64,000 nucleotides of DNA, taken from NCBI RefSeq assembly GCF_007860095.1, contig NZ_SJPT01000002.1, positions 496,001-560,000 of the forward strand, read 5' to 3'. The stretch's first letter is position 1. Each line of letters starts with the position of its first letter. The position numbers were made by a program, and so were the translations under genes. The notes under the pieces are model-generated. The model was not told where the DNA came from and did not search any database. It worked only from the letters and a program-made list of their open reading frames with translations. Below are positions 9,073 to 16,927 of this stretch, one piece after another. Origin of the DNA: Novipirellula galeiformis. Lineage in GTDB: Bacteria > Planctomycetota > Planctomycetia > Pirellulales > Pirellulaceae.

Positions 9073-9786
9073 TCACACCGTGTGGGTTGGCGGACTCATC
9101 CGACCATCTTCCATTTCGTAGGTCGTGTCGAATACGTCTAACGCCCGGTGGTCGTGGGTGACGACGATCACGCCGGCGCCGTGCTCGTGAGCGACTTGAC
9201 AGAACAATTCCATCACCTGTCTGCCACGTTCGCTGTCCAAAGCCGCAGTCGGTTCGTCGGCCAGAATCACACTCGGATTGTTTGCCAGTGCCCTGGCGAC
9301 GGCAACTCGTTGCTGTTGTCCGCCGGAAAGCATCGAAGGCCGATTTTCTGCCCGATCACCGACCCCCAGGTCATCGAGTAGTTCCATGGCCTTCCGCCGT
9401 GCCGCACGCGATGACTCGCCATTCAACTCGATGGCGATTTGCACGTTTTCAATCGCGGTGAGGAACGGAATCAGGTTTGATTTTTGAAAGACGAAGCCAA
9501 TGTGTCGGCGGCGGAAAGCACGCAAATTTGTATGTGCGGTGCTGCCATCGAGTACCAACTGACCGCGAATATAAACCTGGCCAGACGTGGGAGGGTTGAT
9601 CAATCCGACGGCGGTTAGGAATGTCGACTTACCGCTACCGCTTGGTCCAAGCAATGCGACGACTTCACCCACTGACACTTTCATCGAGGCATTGCGCATC
9701 GCTACAACCTCCGTGTTCCCGCTGCCGTAGATCTTGGTCAGGTCGCGAGTCTCTATCGCAAGTTCCCTATCGACATCGCGGTTCAT
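9073..9786 (-). CDS. ABC transporter ATP-binding protein (MacB/LolD/DevA type)
   Basis: A 237-residue ABC ATPase. Walker A is GPSGSGKST (47-55), the Q-loop lies in FVFQKSN, the signature is LSGGQQQR, Walker B is VILADEPT and the switch His is in VVTHDH. The set is complete, so ATP hydrolysis is expected. The start at 9786 overlaps the permease stop by four bases (ATGA), showing translational coupling; an in-frame codon at 9825 lies inside the permease gene. With the permease and membrane-fusion protein it forms a three-part exporter of the DevBCA/MacAB kind. The substrate is unknown. Confidence 0.93.
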   Translation of the reverse strand: MNRDVDRELAIETRDLTKIYGSGNTEVVAMRNASMKVSVGEVVALLGPSGSGKSTFLTAVGLINPPTSGQVYIRGQLVLDGSTAHTNLRAFRRRHIGFVFQKSNLIPFLTAIENVQIAIELNGESSRAARRKAMELLDDLGVGDRAENRPSMLSGGQQQRVAVARALANNPSVILADEPTAALDSERGRQVMELFCQVAHEHGAGVIVVTHDHRALDVFDTTYEMEDGRMSPPTHTV

Positions 9787-10994
9787 GACAACGCCTCGTT
9801 GGGGGACACGTGCAACGCTTTCCAAATCCCCAGCAAACTCGATGCGACCGAGATTCCAAGCACGATAAACCCGAGCTGAATGAGGTCGGAATTCGTCAGG
9901 ATGACGCGGCGGGGAAACATCGGGAAAATTCGTTGCCCAACGAGATAGGCGACTCCATATCCAACAACACCTAGGACCAGCGCTTGCTGTACGATCAAAC
10001 TCAAGATGACCGTATTCGGGGCCCCGATTAGCTTCAACAATGCGATCGAGTGAATTTTGTCCAACGTAAGTGTGTATAGAATCAACGCCATGATGATGGC
10101 GGCAATGATGGTTAGCAGCACGCGAAACAGACCAATTTGACGCCGTACTTTCTCGACGTTTCCTTTCAACAGGAATTCTCGTTCCTGAGCGTTTGTGTAG
10201 ACAGAGACATCGCCCCAGCCCGCGATTGCATTGGCGACTTGCTCTCTATCCGCGCTGGGGGAAACCGTGACCATTACGGCGCTGATCTGGGCACGTGGGA
10301 TCGGCGGTAACTCACCCGCGGGTTTGGAGGAGTTGTCAAGCAATGCCGGTTGCCTTGTGCCGAGATCACTGCGTTCCCCACGAGCATATCGAGACGCTCG
10401 TTCAAGACGCACGGCCTCACCGGGGACGTCCGACTGGATCGCTTGGGCGTCCGCGACCGTGAAGAAACCGATTCCGTCGGCGCCAGCGCTGATCATGTTG
10501 CTTGTCGTGCCCACAACGACATAGGACTCTTTGCCAAGTCTGATTTCTTCTCCAACCGCCAAGCCTAGCGATTTGTCAGCGATCATTTCAAAGTGATTTT
10601 GTTTCAATGACCTTCCGTCGGTGAGTTGAATCCAATCACCCTTGTCGGTCGGCCAACTCAACCCCAGGACCGCAATTCGCAATGCCTCTCCGTCACGCTC
10701 CCGTTGAATGGTGTGATACACGAATTCTCGCGAGAGGCAAACGCCAGGGACGGTGTAGGCGCGATCAACGAGACTCGAAGGCACTCGCGAGATCTCGGCA
10801 AACGGTCCTCTGGTATCTCGTTGGACAATCCATAGGTCTGCACCGACCGTATCAATCAACAGCGTCGCGTCGGCGATAATCCCTCGATAGATTCCACCCA
10901 TTCCCATGACGATCATGAGTAACATTCCCACACCGACCGTTGTCAATGCGAATCGCCCAAGATTGTGGCGGATGTCTTTGGCTGCCAAATTCAT
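9783..10994 (-). CDS. FtsX-like ABC transporter permease
   Basis: A 403-residue inner-membrane permease with the MacB/DevC layout: one helix near the N-terminus (about 17-37), a large periplasmic domain (about 40-280), then three helices in the last 120 residues that form the FtsX domain. It overlaps the membrane-fusion gene upstream by four bases and the ATPase gene downstream by four bases, so all three are one translation unit. Expected role: mechanotransmission or export of a lipid, peptide or small molecule driven by the ATPase. Confidence 0.92.
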   Translation of the reverse strand: MNLAAKDIRHNLGRFALTTVGVGMLLMIVMGMGGIYRGIIADATLLIDTVGADLWIVQRDTRGPFAEISRVPSSLVDRAYTVPGVCLSREFVYHTIQRERDGEALRIAVLGLSWPTDKGDWIQLTDGRSLKQNHFEMIADKSLGLAVGEEIRLGKESYVVVGTTSNMISAGADGIGFFTVADAQAIQSDVPGEAVRLERASRYARGERSDLGTRQPALLDNSSKPAGELPPIPRAQISAVMVTVSPSADREQVANAIAGWGDVSVYTNAQEREFLLKGNVEKVRRQIGLFRVLLTIIAAIIMALILYTLTLDKIHSIALLKLIGAPNTVILSLIVQQALVLGVVGYGVAYLVGQRIFPMFPRRVILTNSDLIQLGFIVLGISVASSLLGIWKALHVSPNEALS

Positions 10995-12160
10995 TGACTG
11001 ACAACCTTGCGTCCATGATTCAAAACGTCGCTTCGATTCGTCGGGGTTATGACAACGTCGCCGGGCTGCAAGCCGTCGACGACTTCAACGGCATTACGAT
11101 TGCGAAGGCCGATCATAACAGGACGCCATACCGCTCGATGATTCACGACGATAAACACACCGGTATGACCATCACGATTGACGATCAAGTCGCCTAACAA
11201 TCGAACAACATCGTCTTTCCGTGCAACTTCGATATAGGCATCTGCGCGCTGACCGACGGCCCAGTTCTTCGGCAGCTCGAGAGCATCGATATCAACGATG
11301 AACTCGCGTGTTTCACGATCCGTCTCTATGCCAAGGCGAACGACCTTGCCGGTGTAAGCTTGTGACGGGTCCGAGCGAAAAACAATCCGCGCGGGTTGCT
11401 CCGCGTCAAGCTTGGCCATTTCGGTTTCGTCGACCCAGGCGCTGACCCAAATCTGGTCTAACGAAATGAGTCGCATGATCGACGTTCCCGGTACAACGAC
11501 GTCGCCTAGCTCGCGATTGCGGCTGACGATCATTCCGTCAAACGGCGCATGGATATGGCAATCTTCTAATCTCGCTCGGTGATAATCAAGTGTCTTCTCG
11601 GCTGCGACGAGTTCTTTTTGTCCTTCCATGATGGCGGCTTCCGCTCGTGATATCCCCGTGAGTGCAACGGCGAGTGCCTCCGAGGATCGATCGAGTTCGT
11701 CTTGGCTGACCGCGCTCTGCACCGCTAGTTTCTCGTTGCGATCGTGGCTGCTCTTCGCCTGAGTGTAGGCAGCCGTCGCTCGGTCTTTGTCAGCCATCAA
11801 TCTCGCAATGGCGGCTCGCGATGCGGCGACGTTCGCGTCTGCAATCGCTACTTGCTGTTGTAGCTCTTCGTCGTCAAGTTCGACGAGTAAATCGTCTTCG
11901 ACAACCCGTTCCCCTTGATCGGACAACACGCGTTTGATGCGACCCGAAATCTTCGGGCTGATCGTCGCTTCGACGCGAGCTTCAAGTGTTCCCGTGCCCA
12001 TGACTTCCGACACGATTCTTCCACGCTCGACCGGATGTTCAGCCACGGGGATCGGCGAAAACTTCATCCAATACACCGCTCCACCGATGACCGCCGCGAG
12101 CAGCACAAGTTGAAACAAACGCCATCCAAAACGTCTCGCCTTTACCCAACGTTTGCTCAT
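10991..12160 (-). CDS. HlyD-type periplasmic adaptor (membrane-fusion protein)
   Basis: A 389-residue adaptor anchored by one N-terminal helix (about 10-32). A lipoyl half-motif near 55-75 (EATISPKISGRI) is followed by a coiled-coil hairpin (about 85-175), a second lipoyl half (HAPFDGMIVSRNRELGDVV) and beta-barrel and membrane-proximal domains to the C-terminus. GAGG upstream of the ATG at 12160 supports the start. It would link the FtsX permease to an outer-membrane channel; no TolC-like gene is present in the window. Confidence 0.92.
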   Translation of the reverse strand: MSKRWVKARRFGWRLFQLVLLAAVIGGAVYWMKFSPIPVAEHPVERGRIVSEVMGTGTLEARVEATISPKISGRIKRVLSDQGERVVEDDLLVELDDEELQQQVAIADANVAASRAAIARLMADKDRATAAYTQAKSSHDRNEKLAVQSAVSQDELDRSSEALAVALTGISRAEAAIMEGQKELVAAEKTLDYHRARLEDCHIHAPFDGMIVSRNRELGDVVVPGTSIMRLISLDQIWVSAWVDETEMAKLDAEQPARIVFRSDPSQAYTGKVVRLGIETDRETREFIVDIDALELPKNWAVGQRADAYIEVARKDDVVRLLGDLIVNRDGHTGVFIVVNHRAVWRPVMIGLRNRNAVEVVDGLQPGDVVITPTNRSDVLNHGRKVVSQ

Positions 12161-12239
12161 CGGTGTTGCCTCAACCTTTGTAAAATGCGTTGCATCCCTT
12201 CGGCGGCGACATCAGACACCGGAACAAGCTGCGGTAGAG

Positions 12240-13349
12240 TCATAATACCGCGTCGGTCGCTGGTACTTCCACCCAGAACCAACCTCGAAGCTCATCAAGC
12301 TTGAAACCTGTTGCCTCGTCGTTGGGATAGCGTTTAGTAAGTTCCGATTTCACCTCGTCCAGAATGTCGTCTGGATGGCCATGACACATCAAACACTTGA
12401 CCTTCAGATGAATGGGGAAGAGTGCCCCCAAGTTTCCATTGTCGAGCGGTAGGAATTGCGGCGTGTCGGATCGTTTATCCACAAATGGCTTTACCCAGTC
12501 GCGAGGACGGTTGGCGGGATTGCGAAGTTTGAACGAGGTCCGGCCGATGCTAACGCCGTGTTCTTCGCCGATCGTCCCGGCAATTTTCAGAGCTTCGTTA
12601 CTGCACACATCAATCGCCGCTGCAGCGCCGCTGGACTGCATGACCTCCGCCAATCTTGCCGACAGTTTCGCAAAGAGTGCATCCTTTGCTTGCTCGGCAA
12701 CCATTTTCCGTTTGCGCGACATCAAAGCTTGCCCGCCGCGATCCCCTTTAAGGTCGCCAGACGGCGGAGTCAGCTTAGGGAGCGTGTACGGCCTGTGAAT
12801 CTCCTGCATCCCGTTCTTGATAAACCGGCTAACAAGCTTCGCGTGCTCTTGAACCAACATCACAACGTAGGGATCTTCGGACGTGTATCTGACCTTCATC
12901 CCTTTCGCCGTTTCTTCGTAGGTCAAAGAATAGTCGTCGGCGTGTTTGATGAGTGCGACAAAAATCGGATGGAACGTCATCGGGGGTAACGGGGTGTTTG
13001 CGAGAACACGGTCTTCCATCGCCGGGACATGGGCTCGAATCATACTGGCGATTCGTTCGTCGTCGGACTCCGTCAGTGTTTCCGCGCCATCGGGCAGGTT
13101 GGTCACCGTTCGTTTGATCTTGGCACGATTTGCAAACATCGAATGCAGCGTTGTCATGTCTTCCTGCATTCCGGCCATCGCGTTAGGTCCACGTCCCATG
13201 CCGCGGCCCATGCCTTGACCACCGCCGGGACCACGTCCACCGTCGAATCCTGGGCCGTGCCCTCCTCGCTGGCCTTGTTGAGCGAGAATTGAGTTAGGCA
13301 GTGAAGTCGCTACCAGCAAAACGAACATTGATAACAGTAATCGATTCAT
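12240..13349 (-). CDS. DUF3365 periplasmic c-type heme protein
   Basis: A 369-residue exported protein. A signal peptide (about 1-24) is followed by a Gly/Met/Arg-rich low-complexity stretch, then a helical region and a DUF3365 (Tll0287-like) domain containing AIDVCSNEA and RTSFKLRNPANRP. A single CLMCH heme c motif begins at Cys319. DUF3365 domains are thought to be redox sensors or heme proteins. The gene lies 79 bases upstream of the adaptor gene on the same strand, so it may head the exporter operon. GTG at 13352 is an alternative start; ATG at 13349 is preferred. Confidence 0.83.
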   Translation of the reverse strand: MNRLLLSMFVLLVATSLPNSILAQQGQRGGHGPGFDGGRGPGGGQGMGRGMGRGPNAMAGMQEDMTTLHSMFANRAKIKRTVTNLPDGAETLTESDDERIASMIRAHVPAMEDRVLANTPLPPMTFHPIFVALIKHADDYSLTYEETAKGMKVRYTSEDPYVVMLVQEHAKLVSRFIKNGMQEIHRPYTLPKLTPPSGDLKGDRGGQALMSRKRKMVAEQAKDALFAKLSARLAEVMQSSGAAAAIDVCSNEALKIAGTIGEEHGVSIGRTSFKLRNPANRPRDWVKPFVDKRSDTPQFLPLDNGNLGALFPIHLKVKCLMCHGHPDDILDEVKSELTKRYPNDEATGFKLDELRGWFWVEVPATDAVL

Positions 13350-13528
13350 CACACCGCTTTTATAAAGAGAAACATGGGACCGGGGCGAGACGCTCGACCT
13401 CAGTAGGAACCGTCAATCAAACGAAGGTGAAGGGCCAAGCTAATCAGCGGGGGATATCGGCCGGGATTGGAAAGTAAATGCCGGCTCGTCCATTCGCTGC
13501 CTAAGATCGATTTGACGTTCTAGCCAAC

Positions 13529-14956
13529 TCACGTGGCGCTCATCGCGTGTTGCCCCTTGATGCTTGGTAGCCCTTCGGCTTTCCACGCGGTATACCCGCC
13601 GGTAAGGTTCACGACGTTCTTTAGACCGTTAGCCTGTAGTACGCTCGCTGCGATCGATGAACGCCCACCGCTACGACACTGCACCACTGTGACTTTGTCT
13701 CGTGGCAAGGTATCAAGCGTGTCCCTTAGCCGGCCTAAAAAGTGGTGGCTACCATTTTTGATATGGCCTGCTATCCATTCCTCATCCGAACGAACATCAA
13801 CTAAGTTCACGTCGCCCGACTGGATTGAATCGGCCAGCTCGGCTGGGGTTCCGGTGGCATACGACTCGCTCGCCTTGCCCGTTGAGGATACGACCGTGCG
13901 GTCAAACGTGCCCACGATTTCTTCGATACCGATTTTGTGCAATACCGTCGCGGCTTCTTCCATTTGCGGAGCATCGCAAATCAAATAGACGGGACGGTCG
14001 TAGTCGACTAGCCAACCAGCCCATGCCGCCAGCATGCCCAATGGAATGTTGATCGTGCCGGGGACATGCCCCTTGGCATATTCAGATGAAGGCGTCAGAT
14101 CGACGACCGTGCCATCCTTCACCGCTTCGTCCAGCCTGGAGACATCCAGCATCGTGTGATGATGGCCTTCGCCAAGAATCCGCGGGCCTTCCTTGTTGAC
14201 GCGTTTCATCACCGCGAAGTACTTCGGGGCCTCGGGCTGGTCCGCTAAAATGTATTTGACAAACTCCTCTTTCTCGGTGTACTGCAGCGCCGGGTTGAAC
14301 CGTTTTTCGTAGCCAACGGTGGATGATGGAATCGCGCCAAGTCCCTTGCCGCATGCGCTACCCGCACCGTGAGCCGGCCACACCTGCAAGTAGTCAGGCA
14401 TTTCCTTGAATCGCTTCGAGGATTGGAAGAGATCACGCGCGCCGGGTTCCGCCGTATTAGCGATTCCCGCAGCCTGCTCCAAAAGGTCTGGCCGGCCGAT
14501 CGAACCAACAAAGACAAAGTCGCCCGTAAAGATGCCCATCGGCTGGTTGGCTCCACCGCCTTGGTCGGTAAGCACAAAGGAAATACTTTCGGGTGTATGG
14601 CCCGGCGTATGTAGCACATCAAACTTGATGTTACCGATCATGAACGAGTCACCGTCATGCAACCATTGATGATCATATTGGTCCACGTAGTGATATTTCC
14701 ATTCGGCTGGGCCTTCATCGGACACGTACAGCTTCGCGCCAACGCGATCCGCCAATTCACGTGCCCCCGAAACGTAGTCCGCGTGAATGTGGGTTTCCGC
14801 GACAGCGGTGATTTTCACGCCTTCACGATCCGCCATCTCCAAGTACTGCTGAACGTCACGTCCCGGATCGACAATCACTGCGACGCCGGTGCGCTGACAA
14901 CCGACCATGTAGGATGCGTGAGCTAGTTTTTGATCGTAGAAGTATTTGAGTAACAT
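13529..14956 (-). CDS. Metallo-beta-lactamase/double-rhodanese fusion (persulfide dioxygenase-like)
   Basis: A 475-residue cytoplasmic protein. The N-terminal metallo-beta-lactamase domain (about 1-245) has metal ligands His56, His58 and Asp60 in THIHADY, then HTPGHTP, FTGDFVF and WPAHGAGS. This matches the ETHE1/CstB group that oxidises glutathione or CoA persulfide to sulfite. Two rhodanese domains follow: the first (about 255-355) has a degenerate loop (CDAPQME), the second has an intact active loop CRSGGRS with Cys427. AAAGG upstream of 14956 fixes the start. It ends the sulfur operon. Confidence 0.9.
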   Translation of the reverse strand: MLLKYFYDQKLAHASYMVGCQRTGVAVIVDPGRDVQQYLEMADREGVKITAVAETHIHADYVSGARELADRVGAKLYVSDEGPAEWKYHYVDQYDHQWLHDGDSFMIGNIKFDVLHTPGHTPESISFVLTDQGGGANQPMGIFTGDFVFVGSIGRPDLLEQAAGIANTAEPGARDLFQSSKRFKEMPDYLQVWPAHGAGSACGKGLGAIPSSTVGYEKRFNPALQYTEKEEFVKYILADQPEAPKYFAVMKRVNKEGPRILGEGHHHTMLDVSRLDEAVKDGTVVDLTPSSEYAKGHVPGTINIPLGMLAAWAGWLVDYDRPVYLICDAPQMEEAATVLHKIGIEEIVGTFDRTVVSSTGKASESYATGTPAELADSIQSGDVNLVDVRSDEEWIAGHIKNGSHHFLGRLRDTLDTLPRDKVTVVQCRSGGRSSIAASVLQANGLKNVVNLTGGYTAWKAEGLPSIKGQHAMSAT

Positions 14957-14972
14957 GATCTGAGCCTTTGAG

Positions 14973-15797
14973 TTACAAAGCAACTGATTTGAAAATTACG
15001 AACGCCGCCACCAACACGACCGCGACCGAAAAGGCTTTTTGGAGCGTCGAACCGTTCAATCGCTTCGCGACCAAATTGCCAAGCCACATGCCCACAGAGC
15101 CTCCGACAAGGAAGAGGAACGCCGTCTCGATCGACAGTTCATTTCCGCCAATCAAGTGGGACGTCACTCCGCTGATACTGATCCACACGATCACGAACAA
15201 CGACGTGCCGACCGCTCGATGGATCGCCATCCCACTGAAAAGTACTAAGGCGGGCACAATCACGAACCCGCCACCAACGCCAAACATGCCGGACAACACA
15301 CCGGTCACTAGACCAACCGCGACCAATAGCCGAACACAATTGGAAGTCAGGCGAAGTTTGCCATCTTCATCGCGTTGGCATGCGCTGCGGTCCCGATCGA
15401 CATTTGATTCGGTGTTGCATACGCCACTTGGGATACTTGGGTTTGTGGACTTTGCCCACATCCGCTGCGCGACGATCAACATCAACGCGGCAAACATCAC
15501 CAGCAGCACGCTGTCCGGCACAAGAGTGGAGAGGTACGTGCCCAACGGCGCGCCGATCATCCCCGCGACCGCGAATAGCACACCGGTCCGCACCTCGATC
15601 TCACCACGTATCAATTTCGGCACCGCCCCAAACAACGCCGTTCCGCCGACCGACGCCAGCGAAATGCCCACCGCTTCTCGCGGTGGGACGTCTAACCCGT
15701 AGACCAGCAATGGCACCGCAAACACGCCGCCTCCGCCACCGGTCATGCCAAGTGCAAAGCCGACGAGGGTGCCGAACAGAATGGTTAGAAAGGACAT
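14973..15797 (-). CDS. TauE/SafE-family sulfur anion permease
   Basis: A 275-residue inner-membrane protein with about eight helices and the two family repeats: GFALGMTGGGGGVFAVPLL near the N-terminus and SGMFGVGGGFVIVPALV in the second half. Family members move sulfite, sulfoacetate, thiosulfate and similar anions. Given its place between two rhodanese-containing genes, export of sulfite made by the persulfide dioxygenase is a reasonable inference. The start at 15797 lies inside the end of the upstream gene (13-base overlap), and its stop lies 16 bases before the next start, so the genes are co-translated. Confidence 0.92.
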   Translation of the reverse strand: MSFLTILFGTLVGFALGMTGGGGGVFAVPLLVYGLDVPPREAVGISLASVGGTALFGAVPKLIRGEIEVRTGVLFAVAGMIGAPLGTYLSTLVPDSVLLVMFAALMLIVAQRMWAKSTNPSIPSGVCNTESNVDRDRSACQRDEDGKLRLTSNCVRLLVAVGLVTGVLSGMFGVGGGFVIVPALVLFSGMAIHRAVGTSLFVIVWISISGVTSHLIGGNELSIETAFLFLVGGSVGMWLGNLVAKRLNGSTLQKAFSVAVVLVAAFVIFKSVAL

Positions 15798-16333
15798 GAT
15801 CCTGTATCTCCGCAGCGATTCCAGGGCATCTTCGATAGCATCATGCCCATGCCACATGTGTCAGTGATCCCTGCAAACATCAGACCGGCTCCAATGAATC
15901 CCGACAGACCGTTGAATGCTGGATGAACGAAGTATCCCAGCACCGCTCCGACCAACACCAGCAATCCGGCCAAGATTCGAACTTGGCGTTCCAGCGAAAC
16001 CGCCTTCTTGCCACGCACCACCGGCAAGCCGGCTTCGATCCAGGCGGTTGTTCCACCGTCGACGTTGACCACATTGGTGATTCCCGCGCCGAGGAACTTC
16101 TCAACGGCCTTGCCCGAACGGTTGCCGCTTTTGCAAATGACATAGAGCGGCTCGTTGGATTGCCCGTTTCGAGCAGCGGTGATCGCCTCGGGGTCAAGTG
16201 AGTCGAGTGGAAAGTTTTGGGCTCGCTCCGCGTGAACTTCACGGAACTCCGTGGGCATCCGCACGTCAATCAAATCGACGTGACTACCTTGCTCTTGAAG
16301 CTGCTTGAGCTGATGGACGGTAATGGTTTCCAT
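15785..16333 (-). CDS. YgaP-like membrane rhodanese (rhodanese + DUF2892)
   Basis: A 182-residue protein with an N-terminal rhodanese domain (1-110) whose active loop CKSGNRS carries Cys67, followed by two membrane helices of the DUF2892 type (about 128-168) and the ending DTCGMGMMLSKMPWN. This is the YgaP architecture, a membrane-bound sulfurtransferase. GGAA sits nine bases before the ATG at 16333. The gene lies 125 bases after the ArsR gene and overlaps the TauE gene. Likely role: carrying sulfane sulfur at the inner membrane. Confidence 0.92.
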   Translation of the reverse strand: METITVHQLKQLQEQGSHVDLIDVRMPTEFREVHAERAQNFPLDSLDPEAITAARNGQSNEPLYVICKSGNRSGKAVEKFLGAGITNVVNVDGGTTAWIEAGLPVVRGKKAVSLERQVRILAGLLVLVGAVLGYFVHPAFNGLSGFIGAGLMFAGITDTCGMGMMLSKMPWNRCGDTGSCPF

Positions 16334-16458
16334 AATGATTTCCTTTTGCTTCGGGCTATCGTAATGTCGCGGGGCGACGAGGTGTTTAGTTAAAAAAAAG
16401 TCGTATTCGTTTTCTGCTTGCGATTCGCACGCTCGACGCAATGAGAAAACGCACGTGA

Positions 16459-16773
16459 CTAACGGAGGAATCGGCTTTCAACGCACGCCATCAGTTTTTC
16501 CAAATGAGGTTCTGCGACTTGGTAGTAGACGCGTCGGCCCTCCTGTTCCCGTGACAGGAATCCACAACGCTGTAGCAACCGCAGGTGTTCGGATGCCAAG
16601 TTCTCGACGATCTGGCAGTCTTCCGCCAACTCGCCGACCGTGTACCGACCATGAAGCAAAAGCTGGACCATTCGTAAACGAACAGGGTGCGCAAGCGTCT
16701 TCAGGCACTCGGCTGCTTGCGCGAACGCTGCCGGACTCCCCACAGGTTTCTTCTTACTTGTTTTTACAGCCAT
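16459..16773 (-). CDS. ArsR/SmtB-family regulator, possible sulfide sensor
   Basis: A 104-residue winged-helix repressor. The helix-turn-helix reads TVGELAEDCQIVENLASEHLRLL and the wing is EGRRVYYQV. Cysteines fall at 23, 53, 70 and 97. Cys23 (before the helix leading to LAHPVRLRM) and Cys97 (last helix) could meet across the dimer, recalling the two-cysteine BigR/SqrR sulfide sensors, though the first Cys is not at the usual place. A full AGGAGG at 16780-16785, six bases before the ATG, fixes the start. It heads the sulfur operon and faces the SLC13 gene, so it may control both. Confidence 0.88.
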   Translation of the reverse strand: MAVKTSKKKPVGSPAAFAQAAECLKTLAHPVRLRMVQLLLHGRYTVGELAEDCQIVENLASEHLRLLQRCGFLSREQEGRRVYYQVAEPHLEKLMACVESRFLR

Positions 16774-16779
16774 TTTCGA

Positions 16780-16785
16780 CCTCCT
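16780..16785 (-). promoter_or_regulatory. Strong ribosome-binding site of the arsR-type gene
   Basis: Perfect AGGAGG on the minus strand, six bases from the ATG at 16773. It rules out the longer reading frame that extends to 16809. Confidence 0.85.
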
Positions 16786-16927
16786 AAGTTCATTGTATCG
16801 TAACATCACGAGATGACAAGTCTAAAGACATCGAACGTCCACCGCATGCCCGTGCATTTGATGTAGGCGATCGGCACAACCTATCGCGACGCTTACATCA
16901 CCTGATCCGTGTTGCTAAGCTTTGCGG

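Noticed and set aside
16798-16811. TCGT-AACATC-ACGA as an ArsR operator
   Set aside because: Arms of only four bases; too weak to call without binding data.
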